DNA of 38,985 nucleotides from UBA11222 sp030652895. Its GTDB lineage: Bacteria; Pseudomonadota; Alphaproteobacteria; UBA11222. The DNA is taken from contig JBBQCS010000022.1 of NCBI GenBank assembly GCA_038318895.1, positions 1 to 38,985 of the forward strand, read 5' to 3'. The first letter of the stretch is position 1, and every line of letters starts with the position of its first letter. Position numbers and translations under genes: made by a program. Below the pieces are notes generated by a model. The model searched no databases and had not been told where the DNA came from. It saw only the letters and a list, made by a program, of their open reading frames with translations. Shown here piece after piece: positions 32,178 through 38,985 of the stretch.

Positions 32178-32939
32178 TCAAAGCATCGTGCTGCCGCCAT
32201 TGACACTGACCACCTGGCCCGTGACAAAGGAAGCCTCGCTGGATGCAAAATAGCTGACCGCGGATGCAATTTCGCGCATGTCCCCTGCCCGGCCCATGGG
32301 AATGACGCCGATAAATTTTTCGACCAGGGGAATGCCCTTGCCCATAAAGGCTTCCAGTTGCGGCGTCGCCACCGCGCACGGCGCCACAGTATTTACGGTG
32401 ATGCCGTCCAGCGCGAATTCCCGTGCAAGTCCGGCAGTAAGCCCATGCACCCCGCCCTTGGCCGCATTATAGGCCGCATGGTCCCATAACCCATTGCGCA
32501 CGCTGTCCGCGCCAATGCTAACGATGCGGCCATATTTGGCGGTTTTCATGTGCGGCAGCACCGCGCGGCAGCACCAGATAGCCGTCCACAGATTGCGGTC
32601 GATGGTCAGGCGCAACGTCTCCGGCGTGTGCTCCAGAAACGGCTTGATCACGCCCCCACCTGCATTATTGACCAAAATATCGACCTTGCCCCAGCGTTTC
32701 ATGGTGGCGTCCACCATCGCGTTGACCACGGCTTCCTCGGCCAGATCGCCCAAATGGGTCATGATCTCCACCTTGCCTGCGCCCGCCACAATATCGACGG
32801 CCTTGTTCAGCACGTCGCCATTTGCGTCGGCCAGCATCAGGTGTGCACCTTCCGCCGCCAGCCGTTCGGCAATCGCGCGGCCGATCCCCTGCGCTGCGCC
32901 GGTGACGATGGCGACGCGCCCTGCATGTGCTCCGCTCAT
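32178..32939 (-). CDS. SDR dehydrogenase, probable cis-dihydrodiol dehydrogenase
   Basis: The 253-aa protein is a classical SDR: GAAQGIG (14-20) for NAD, NNAG (91-94), and the catalytic pair Tyr157 and Lys161 in YNAAK. The SIGADSVRNGLWDHAAYNAAKG region resembles p-cumate cis-diol dehydrogenase (CmtB) as I remember it. It would rearomatise the cis-dihydrodiol made by the dioxygenase into a catechol acid. GGATAGGAGAGAG supplies the ribosome binding site, and part of it lies in a 17-bp duplication at the end of the preceding gene. Confidence 0.88.
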   Translation of the reverse strand: MSGAHAGRVAIVTGAAQGIGRAIAERLAAEGAHLMLADANGDVLNKAVDIVAGAGKVEIMTHLGDLAEEAVVNAMVDATMKRWGKVDILVNNAGGGVIKPFLEHTPETLRLTIDRNLWTAIWCCRAVLPHMKTAKYGRIVSIGADSVRNGLWDHAAYNAAKGGVHGLTAGLAREFALDGITVNTVAPCAVATPQLEAFMGKGIPLVEKFIGVIPMGRAGDMREIASAVSYFASSEASFVTGQVVSVNGGSTML

Positions 32940-32953
32940 GGCTCTCTCCTATC

Positions 32954-32983
32954 CTACTGTTTCAATTACACTACTGTTTCAAT
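32954..32983. repeat. Direct repeat (13 bp, 17-bp period) at the extradiol dioxygenase stop
   Basis: CTACTGTTTCAAT occurs at 32954-32966 and again at 32971-32983. On the minus strand this is a 17-base tandem duplication that begins in the last codons of the extradiol dioxygenase and continues past its stop. Removing one copy would change the end from ...ETVV to ...ETVG with a new TAG. It lies just before the ribosome binding site of the SDR gene. Confidence 0.8.
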
Positions 32984-33868
32984 CACGCCCTTGGCGGCGA
33001 AGCGGGGGTCGGGGAAGCCGCCCCAATAATCGATGGTCTCCAGCCCGGCGGCAAGCAGGCGCGGCGGGCGCGGATTATGTTCGGGAAATTCCTCCATACC
33101 GAAGCTGAATTCGACGGTTGTTTCGTCGGGATCGAGGAAATAAAGAAAGATGCTGTCCGATGGCGGATGCCGCCCCGGCCCATAGACAATCGGCACCTGC
33201 ATGTGGCGCGCGCGCACATTGCCGCGGCCCACATCATCAATATCGGTGACCATAAAATTCACATGGTTCAGCCGGTTCTCATTCGCCTTGCCGATGGCCA
33301 GACTGTGATGATAGGGGTTCGGGAAACAACGGGTAAAGGCGATGATGCCGCTGATATAATCGGACACCCGGTAGTTCAACTGTTCGGTGAAAAATTTCAG
33401 AGTCTTGTCGAAATCCACGACACTCAGCACCACATGGCCCAGCCGCGCAATCTTGGTGATTTTCTGGGAATAGTTCGGCACAAACTGGGTGATAGTGGCG
33501 TAATATTCAAATGTCGCGCCGGTATTGGGTTCCACCATACGGAAGGTGCGCCCCTGGCACAGCGCATTCGACTCCGCCACGTCCAGCCAGTGCGGCTTCA
33601 GGCCGATCTCGCTGAAATGTCCGAACGCCATATCCAAATTGCGGTCATCCTCCATTTCCCAGCCGACACGCTTCAGCCCGCCAACTTTTCCCGGATACAG
33701 AATGATGTTGTGATGATCATTGCTGCAGCGGAAAAACTTGCAGCCGTCCGCGCCATCGCCTGCGGGGTCCAGCCCCACCATGTTTTCATAAAATTTCGCC
33801 GACTTTTCCATGTCGGTGACATTCAGCGCTACATAGCCCAGCTTTTTGTATCTGAAATCCATACCCAT
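32966..33868 (-). CDS. VOC-family extradiol ring-cleavage dioxygenase
   Basis: The 300-aa protein has two vicinal-oxygen-chelate repeats. The iron ligands are His145 (RLGHVVLS), His202 (LNHVNFMV) and Glu253 (TVEFSFGME), at positions like those in BphC (146, 210, 260). Extradiol enzymes open catechols beside the two hydroxyls. The operon suggests a 2,3-dihydroxy aromatic acid as substrate, as for CmtC in the p-cumate route. I chose the start at 33868, with GAGGG upstream, rather than 33997, which would overlap the beta-subunit gene. The C-terminus lies in a short tandem duplication. Confidence 0.88.
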   Translation of the reverse strand: MGMDFRYKKLGYVALNVTDMEKSAKFYENMVGLDPAGDGADGCKFFRCSNDHHNIILYPGKVGGLKRVGWEMEDDRNLDMAFGHFSEIGLKPHWLDVAESNALCQGRTFRMVEPNTGATFEYYATITQFVPNYSQKITKIARLGHVVLSVVDFDKTLKFFTEQLNYRVSDYISGIIAFTRCFPNPYHHSLAIGKANENRLNHVNFMVTDIDDVGRGNVRARHMQVPIVYGPGRHPPSDSIFLYFLDPDETTVEFSFGMEEFPEHNPRPPRLLAAGLETIDYWGGFPDPRFAAKGVIETVV

Positions 33869-33878
33869 TTTTACACCC

Positions 33879-34394
33879 TCAAATAATAATGCTGATCTTG
33901 CCCAGCGCACGGATCGAGTCCAGATCCAGCACCGAGCGCTTTTCGGCAATCTTCGGCCCGTCCGCACCCACGACGATCTTGTATTCGTGATGGCCAATAT
34001 AGGTGTTGGTCACATCGTTTTTGGTGCGATAGGTAACGAAGTTACAGCCCACCTGATAGACATCTCCCTCAACACTTCGTATACGGACATTATGCACTGT
34101 GTGCCGGGTTTTTGAGCGCGGCCATTCGGCATGCGCGGTCTTTTTATTCAGGCGGCCCACGCGCTCACCCAGGCGAAAGCGGTCATCGGCGATATAAAAC
34201 AGCGAATTCGCAGGCGTCGAGGCGTCCGTACAGTCGGTAGACGGCACCATATAGCGCGCCGTATCGGTAAACAGCGCCAGCCATTCGTTCAACCGCCATT
34301 CATCCAGCAGCGCTGCCTCCATATACAGAAAATCCTCGAAATCATGGCGGGTCATTTCCGGGGTGTTGACGCCCTTTGTCATGGTCTGGCTCAT
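33879..34394 (-). CDS. Ring-hydroxylating dioxygenase beta subunit
   Basis: The 171-aa protein has the small-subunit fold: FEDFLYMEAALLDEWRLNEWLALFTDTARY at the start, then RHTVHNVRI and TYIGHHEYKIV. The beta subunit has no metal and stabilises the alpha3beta3 enzyme. The ATG at 34394 overlaps the stop of the alpha gene (ATGA), so the two are translationally coupled. There is one beta for two tandem alpha genes, so it may serve both. Confidence 0.9.
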   Translation of the reverse strand: MSQTMTKGVNTPEMTRHDFEDFLYMEAALLDEWRLNEWLALFTDTARYMVPSTDCTDASTPANSLFYIADDRFRLGERVGRLNKKTAHAEWPRSKTRHTVHNVRIRSVEGDVYQVGCNFVTYRTKNDVTNTYIGHHEYKIVVGADGPKIAEKRSVLDLDSIRALGKISIII

Positions 34395-35677
34395 TCCGCT
34401 GCCTCCTTCTGCGTCATCAGTGTGTCCCACTGCCGCCAGAAGGCGCGCATCTGCAATTCATCGGTGGTGCCCGGCTCCTCGCGATTCATACCCTTGGATA
34501 TATCGTTCCAGGCAACAGCCTTCAGATTTTTATACCCGCGCTGGCACATTTCCAGCGCCTCCACATCGTCCGGTGTTGCGAACCCGCCCGGCCCCAGAAA
34601 TTCCAGAAAATTGAACAGGCGGCGTTCGCGCATCGTCGGGCTCTCTTCTTTGGGGGCCAGCGCCCAGGCGTTGACGTGCATGCGGTCAGGCGCAATCGGA
34701 TAAAAGGTACGCAAGGTGATCGCCATAATATCGTTCAACACCAGATTCGGAAAAATCAGAATATTGCGGTTCATCAGCCCGATGCGTTTGGCGCGCTCCA
34801 CGCCAAATTTCGCGGTCAGCCGGTCCATGATCACCGCGATGTCCTGTTTGCCCTCCTCGCCCCAGGCGGGAACGGATTGCGCGACCGGACGTCCCCAGGG
34901 GGCGGCATATTCAATTACCGCATGGCCGCCACCCAGTTGCCGCCCGCCGCCGCCCAACCCCGAATTGGTCATGCTGCCCACGGTGTTGGCCAGATAATCC
35001 ATATAAGTCGCATGGGTCGGCCCGCCATGATACCCGTCGATGCTATTTTCACACAGCAGCTTCCAGTTGGCGTCGATGGCGTATTGTTGTGTGCCACCCA
35101 CAATCTCCATGCTGGTGTCAGCCTGATCCATGACCAGATCGATATATTCCTTCACCCCGCCCAGATAGCTGTCAAGACTGACCGCGTTGCGGTCGAAATT
35201 GATGAAATAGAGACCCCGGTAATTTTCCAGCCGTTCAAGCCGCGCCAGATTGCTGGATCCATCCTCATTGAACTTATCACAATAGGCCTCCTTGCCCGGC
35301 TGATCGATCAGCTTGCCTTCGTCGGAATAAACCCAGCCATGATAGAAGCACGCAAAATTGCGGCTATTGCCCTTGTTTTCGCGGCACACCATGGCGCCGC
35401 GATGGGTGCAGGTGTTGTAAAAGGCGTTTATGGCGCCACTGCGGTCGCGATTGAAAATCAGATTGCGCCCGGCAATGGCGCGGGTGACGAAATCACCCGG
35501 CTTTGCAATCTCGGACTCATGGCCAAGATACAGCCAGCAGCGGTCAAAAATCCTGCGCCGCTCGTCCTCCAGCACCGCATCATCGACAAAGCTTTTGCGC
35601 GCCACCTTGAACAGGCCGCCATCACCGTCGTCGATCACATACGTGCTGCGGCTATTGCCCGATTGTTTTTCCACCAT
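34391..35677 (-). CDS. Ring-hydroxylating dioxygenase alpha subunit (copy next to beta)
   Basis: The 428-aa protein has the Rieske ligands Cys90-x-His92 and Cys110-x2-His113 and the mononuclear-iron ligands Asp214, His217 and His222 in the motif DGYHGGPTH, at nearly the positions of naphthalene dioxygenase. By resemblance it is of the p-cumate/aromatic-acid type, but the substrate is not proven. It adds both atoms of O2 to the ring to give a cis-dihydrodiol. GGGAG supports the start. It lies 16 bp after a close paralogue and overlaps the beta gene. Confidence 0.92.
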   Translation of the reverse strand: MVEKQSGNSRSTYVIDDGDGGLFKVARKSFVDDAVLEDERRRIFDRCWLYLGHESEIAKPGDFVTRAIAGRNLIFNRDRSGAINAFYNTCTHRGAMVCRENKGNSRNFACFYHGWVYSDEGKLIDQPGKEAYCDKFNEDGSSNLARLERLENYRGLYFINFDRNAVSLDSYLGGVKEYIDLVMDQADTSMEIVGGTQQYAIDANWKLLCENSIDGYHGGPTHATYMDYLANTVGSMTNSGLGGGGRQLGGGHAVIEYAAPWGRPVAQSVPAWGEEGKQDIAVIMDRLTAKFGVERAKRIGLMNRNILIFPNLVLNDIMAITLRTFYPIAPDRMHVNAWALAPKEESPTMRERRLFNFLEFLGPGGFATPDDVEALEMCQRGYKNLKAVAWNDISKGMNREEPGTTDELQMRAFWRQWDTLMTQKEAAE

Positions 35678-35693
35678 TTTGTTACTCCCTGTT

Positions 35694-36953
35694 TTACTCT
35701 GCCGCCGCCGCTGTCATCAGCATATTCCACTGCTGCGAGAAGGCGCGCATCTGCAATTCGTCATTCGTGCCGGGTTTATCACGCGTCATGCCTTTGGAAA
35801 TATCGTTCCAGGCGACACCGCGCAAATTTTGATAGCCACGCTGGCACATTTCCAGCGCCTCCACATCGTCGGGGGTGGCAAAGCCACCGGGACCGAGAAA
35901 TTCCAGAAAATTGAACAGGCGCCGTTCGCGCATCGCCGCGCTTTCCTCCCGCGGCCCCATGGCCCAGGCGTTGACCGTCATGCGGTCCGGGCTCAACGGA
36001 TAAAAGGTGCGCACGGTTATCGCCATCACGTCATTGATGACCAGATTGGGAAAGATCAGCAGATTGCGGTTCAGGCTGCCCATGCGTTCGGCCTTTTCCG
36101 CTCCGGTGCGCGCAATCAGGCGCGCCTTTATATCTTCCACATCCTGCTTGGCTTCTTCGCCCCACGTCGGCACCCATTGCGCGATGGGCCTGCCCCAGGG
36201 TGAAGAATATTCGATCACCGCATGGCCATTGTCCAATGCGTGTGCCCCGCTCTTCATGCGAACCCGCGCCAGCGCGCCGCTGTTGGCCAGATAGTCCATA
36301 TAGGTCGCGTGGGTGGACATGGCGTGATAGCCATCCACGCTGTTTTCGGTCAGCAGCTTCCAGTTCGCGTCAATGGCGTATTGCTGGGTTCCGCCAATAA
36401 TCTCCATCCCGGCTTCCGCCTGATCGACGACCAGGTCGATGAAGGTGCGCGCATTTCCCAGATAGTCTTCCAGGCTGATCGCAGTGCGGTCGAAATTGAT
36501 GAAATAAAAGCCGCGATAGTTTTCCAGCCGTTCGAGGCGGGCAAGATTGGATGAACCACTGTCATTGAAGTTCGCGCAGTAGGCTTCCTTACCCGGTTGA
36601 TCAATCAGCTTGCCTTCATCGGAATATACCCAGCCATGATAGAAGCACGCAAAATTGCGTGCGTTGCCCTTGGCCTCGCGGCAGACAAACGCCCCGCGAT
36701 GGGTGCAGGTGTTATAAAATGCGTTAACGGCGCCGTTGCGATCACGATTGAAAATCAGGTTGCGTCCGGCAACGGCGCGGGTGACAAAATCACCCGGCTT
36801 CGCCAGTTCTGAGTCATGCCCCAGATACAACCAGCAGCGCTCAAATATCCGCTGTTGTTCCCAGGCCAGTACATCTTGTGAGACAAAGGCCGTGCGCGCC
36901 ACCTTGAACAGGCCGCGCTCTTTATCCTCCATCACATAGCCGCTATCGGTCAT
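35694..36953 (-). CDS. Ring-hydroxylating dioxygenase alpha subunit (first, paralogous copy)
   Basis: The 419-aa protein is about three-quarters identical by eye to the next gene. It keeps the Rieske set Cys83/His85 and Cys103/His106 and the iron set Asp207, His210 and His215. The clearest differences lie near the active-site helix (DGYHAMSTH versus DGYHGGPTH) and in the loop after LAN, both of which could alter substrate choice. No beta gene follows it directly, so it probably uses the downstream beta. It is the first gene of the operon, and the 97-bp gap before it is shared with the third alpha gene. The C-terminus is Ala-rich, like that of its paralogue. Confidence 0.92.
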   Translation of the reverse strand: MTDSGYVMEDKERGLFKVARTAFVSQDVLAWEQQRIFERCWLYLGHDSELAKPGDFVTRAVAGRNLIFNRDRNGAVNAFYNTCTHRGAFVCREAKGNARNFACFYHGWVYSDEGKLIDQPGKEAYCANFNDSGSSNLARLERLENYRGFYFINFDRTAISLEDYLGNARTFIDLVVDQAEAGMEIIGGTQQYAIDANWKLLTENSVDGYHAMSTHATYMDYLANSGALARVRMKSGAHALDNGHAVIEYSSPWGRPIAQWVPTWGEEAKQDVEDIKARLIARTGAEKAERMGSLNRNLLIFPNLVINDVMAITVRTFYPLSPDRMTVNAWAMGPREESAAMRERRLFNFLEFLGPGGFATPDDVEALEMCQRGYQNLRGVAWNDISKGMTRDKPGTNDELQMRAFSQQWNMLMTAAAAE

Positions 36954-36987
36954 CCGGTACGCAGCCTCCCCTACATATATTTTCTGT

Positions 36988-37015
36988 TAGACTACACCTG
37001 AAAGCGCGCTATGCT
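36988..37015 (+). promoter_or_regulatory. Candidate sigma-70 promoter of the divergent dioxygenase genes
   Basis: TAGACT (36988-36993), a 16-bp spacer and TATGCT (37010-37015) each match four of six consensus bases. Transcription would start near 37022, 29 bases before the start codon. TTCTGT and ACAGAA flank it on either side, a loose inverted pair. No regulator gene is nearby to assign. Confidence 0.35.
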
Positions 37016-37050
37016 AAAGCAATAATACAGAATATTTCTGGGGAGGGGTC

Positions 37051-38454
37051 ATGGACCACCGCGACGAAATCAACTCCATCCTCACCGGCGCCAGCGGCTG
37101 GACGCGGGCGGAAATCCTTGGTCTGGTCGATGAAGGCCGCGGCACCCTTGACCCGCGCATCTATACCGACGAGCGGCTGTACCAGCTGGAACTGGAACGG
37201 ATTTTCGGCCGCGCCTGGATATTTGTTGCGCATGAGGCGCAAATTCAAAAGCCCGGCGATTTTTTCGCCACCTATATCGGCGAGGATCCGGTGCTGGTGG
37301 TGCGCCAGAAAGACGCGTCCATCCGGGTATTTCTGAATCAGTGCCGCCATCGTGGCATGAAACTGTGCCGCGCCGATGCCGGGAATGCCCGCTCGTTTAC
37401 CTGCTCCTATCACGGCTGGGCCTATAATACCGCCGGGGATCTGGTCAGCGTACCGTTTGAATCCGACGCCTACTTCAATGAAATCGACAAAAAGCAGTGG
37501 GGTCCGGTGCAGACCGCCCGGGTTGAAGTCTATAAGGGGCTGATCTTCGCCACCTGGGACCATAATGCCCCAAGCCTTGACGCCTATCTGGGTGAAGCCA
37601 AATTTTACATGGACGCGTTTCTTGATCGCATGGACGGCGGCACGGAAGTAATCGGCGGCGTCACCAAATGGGTGATCGGCTGTAACTGGAAATTCGCCGC
37701 CGAACAGTTTTGCAGCGACATGTATCATGCACCGGTGTCACATATTTCGCCGACCATCGCCGCCCTGCCGGATGGCATACCCGCGGAATTCGCCAAATGG
37801 CCGGACAAGGGCATTCAGTTCCGCGCCACCGCCGGCGGCCATGGCACCGGCTTTTTCAGCGGCCCGGAAAAGTTCATTCCCGTCGAGGAACGCGAAGATC
37901 GGCTGCTGCTGGGCCTAATAGGCCCGCAGGCGGGTAAATATTACGCCCGCGAATCGCGCGAGGCCTGCCGTGGACGGCTCGGCGATGTGCGCGCCGACCG
38001 TATCAACGGCGCGCATATGACGATTTTTCCAAGCCTGTCCTTCCTGCCCGGGGTGCAGACCCTGCGCGCCTGGCATCCGCGTGGCCCCAACGAAATTGAG
38101 GTCTGGGCGCTGACCGTGGTGGACAAGAACGCGCCCCCGGAAGTCAAGGAGGAGTATCGCCTGGGGGTCATGCGGACCTTCAGCGTCGGTGGCATGCTGG
38201 AGCAGGATGACGGCGAAAACTGGGTGATGATCCAGAAGGGGCTGCGAGGCTTCAAATCGCGACAGGCGCATTTCAATTCCGGTATGGGCAAAGGCCACGC
38301 CAAGGCCGATGACCCTGACTGGCCCGGCATAATCGGCAATGTCTATGGCGAGGAAGCGGCGCGCGGCTTTTACGCCCATTGGGGCAAGATGATCGCCACG
38401 GACGACTGGGCGTCGCTATATCCAGCGGAAGTCAAAACCAAAGCGGCGGAGTAG
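37051..38454 (+). CDS. Ring-hydroxylating dioxygenase alpha subunit, distinct (third) type
   Basis: The 467-aa protein is clearly different from the two minus-strand alphas: longer, with an N-terminal extension and ERIFGRAWIFVAHEAQIQKPGDF as in benzene/biphenyl-type enzymes. It has the Rieske set Cys98/His100 and Cys118/His121 and the iron set Asp223, His226 and His231 (SDMYHAPVSH). GGGGAGGGG supports the start at 37051. It is followed by its own beta gene. It may act on a different ring or a later intermediate, sharing the Rieske ferredoxin of the other operon (inference). Confidence 0.92.
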   Translation: MDHRDEINSILTGASGWTRAEILGLVDEGRGTLDPRIYTDERLYQLELERIFGRAWIFVAHEAQIQKPGDFFATYIGEDPVLVVRQKDASIRVFLNQCRHRGMKLCRADAGNARSFTCSYHGWAYNTAGDLVSVPFESDAYFNEIDKKQWGPVQTARVEVYKGLIFATWDHNAPSLDAYLGEAKFYMDAFLDRMDGGTEVIGGVTKWVIGCNWKFAAEQFCSDMYHAPVSHISPTIAALPDGIPAEFAKWPDKGIQFRATAGGHGTGFFSGPEKFIPVEEREDRLLLGLIGPQAGKYYARESREACRGRLGDVRADRINGAHMTIFPSLSFLPGVQTLRAWHPRGPNEIEVWALTVVDKNAPPEVKEEYRLGVMRTFSVGGMLEQDDGENWVMIQKGLRGFKSRQAHFNSGMGKGHAKADDPDWPGIIGNVYGEEAARGFYAHWGKMIATDDWASLYPAEVKTKAAE

Positions 38455-38459
38455 ACGTA

Positions 38460-38985
38460 ATGTCAAGCCAGGTAACTAAAGCCAGCCCCGCCCTGCCCGC
38501 CATTACCCCGCAATTGCAGTGGGAGCTGGAGCAGTTTCTGTATGCAGAGGCGGACCTGCTGGACCGGCGGCGCTACCGCGACTGGTATGCGCATCTGGCG
38601 GAGGAGTTGCGCTATCGCATGCCGCTGACCTTCAACCGGCAGGCGCGCGAACGCGACCATGAATATTCCCGCGACGATGAAAGCTTTCTGTTCGACGACA
38701 CCAAGGCCACCATCCATATACGCCTGAAACGCCTGGAAACCGGCATGGCCTGGGCGGAAGAGCCGCCCTCGCGCACCCGCCACATGATCAGCAATGTGCG
38801 CGTGGAGGCAAGCGATGCGCCGGACGCCTATATCGTGCATTCGTATTTTCATCTCTACCGCTCCCGCCTCGAACGCCAGGTCGATCATCTGATCGGTGGC
38901 CGCACGGACATGATCCGTCGTGCCTCCACGCCACTGGGCTGGGAGATCGTCACACGCGACATCACCCTTGATCAGTCCACGGTGC
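38460..38985 (+). CDS. Ring-hydroxylating dioxygenase beta subunit, 3' end outside window
   Basis: The visible 175 codons begin MSSQVTKASPALP, followed by the small-subunit pattern LEQFLYAEADLLDRRRYRDWYAHLAEELRYRMPLT, TRHMISNVRV and VHSYFHLYRSRLE. The start lies five bases after the alpha stop, with GGAG in the last alpha codon. Sequence and pairing differ from the minus-strand beta, so this is a separate alpha/beta enzyme. The C-terminus is cut at the right edge. Confidence 0.9.
   Translation, partial: MSSQVTKASPALPAITPQLQWELEQFLYAEADLLDRRRYRDWYAHLAEELRYRMPLTFNRQARERDHEYSRDDESFLFDDTKATIHIRLKRLETGMAWAEEPPSRTRHMISNVRVEASDAPDAYIVHSYFHLYRSRLERQVDHLIGGRTDMIRRASTPLGWEIVTRDITLDQSTV

Noticed and set aside
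34376..36203. Long plus-strand open frames (including one of 512 codons) opposite the dioxygenase alpha genes
   Set aside because: They mirror the strong codon bias of the alpha and beta genes; the two alphas give similar antisense peptides, and no protein family is recognisable.

Overview
The window looks like chromosomal DNA from a flagellated alphaproteobacterium. The main pointers are fliX divergent from flgI (an arrangement I recall from Caulobacter), a DksA with the reduced zinc finger common in this class, a CcmI-type cytochrome maturation protein, and a DUF1365/Cfa lipid cluster. No rRNA, tRNA, CRISPR array, insertion sequence or phage gene was seen. Genes are densely packed, with many 1-4 nt junctions. 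Both ends of the window cut through genes.

Region 1 (1-10.3 kb, all minus strand). Reading from 5949 down to 1, five genes form a redox operon: an 800-aa flavoprotein carrying two cyclic-nucleotide-binding domains and four [4Fe-4S] cysteine sets; a b-type membrane cytochrome with two His-x13-His helices; a membrane-anchored decaheme cytochrome c with an FHA-like cytoplasmic head; an exported protein of unknown function; and an exported GlcG/HbpS-like protein. Together they look like a route for electrons from NAD(P)H through FAD and Fe-S to membrane b hemes and periplasmic c hemes, with signal-sensing domains on the cytoplasmic side. This is the best candidate here for an undescribed system. 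Upstream lie ccmI, a DUF6065 gene, a YqgE/AlgH gene, a dienelactone-hydrolase-like gene and a bacteriohemerythrin with one altered iron-ligand position.

Region 2 (10.3-16.2 kb). An FNR-like Crp-family regulator follows an AT-rich 330-bp gap that holds a near-perfect 23-bp palindrome. Next is a minus-strand operon (luciferase-like flavin monooxygenase, alpha/beta-hydrolase-fold protein lacking its nucleophile serine, quinone-oxidoreductase-like MDR), divergent from a Baeyer-Villiger-type monooxygenase. This suggests oxidation of ketones or terpenoids.

Region 3 (16.2-20.1 kb). dksA has a good sigma-70 promoter. fliX is divergent from flgI, a rod-binding-protein gene and a FlgN-like gene, with a sigma-54-type promoter and hairpins between fliX and flgI. 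cobU/cobP follows.

Region 4 (20.2-28.3 kb). An FAD oxidoreductase, DUF1365 protein, cyclopropane-fatty-acid-synthase-like methyltransferase and MFS carrier form a lipid-modification operon. After them come a serine hydrolase, CorA and a tandem universal stress protein with a clear FNR/FixK-type box upstream.

Region 5 (28.4-38.985 kb). Two paralogous CaiB/BaiF CoA-transferases run convergent to an aromatic-acid operon: two near-duplicate ring-hydroxylating dioxygenase alpha subunits, a beta subunit, an extradiol dioxygenase, a cis-diol dehydrogenase-like SDR, an ACMSD-type decarboxylase and a Rieske ferredoxin. The order fits a p-cumate-like route: dihydroxylation, rearomatisation, meta cleavage, then decarboxylation. 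A second, more distant alpha/beta dioxygenase pair starts divergently and runs off the right edge. No ferredoxin reductase was seen in the window.
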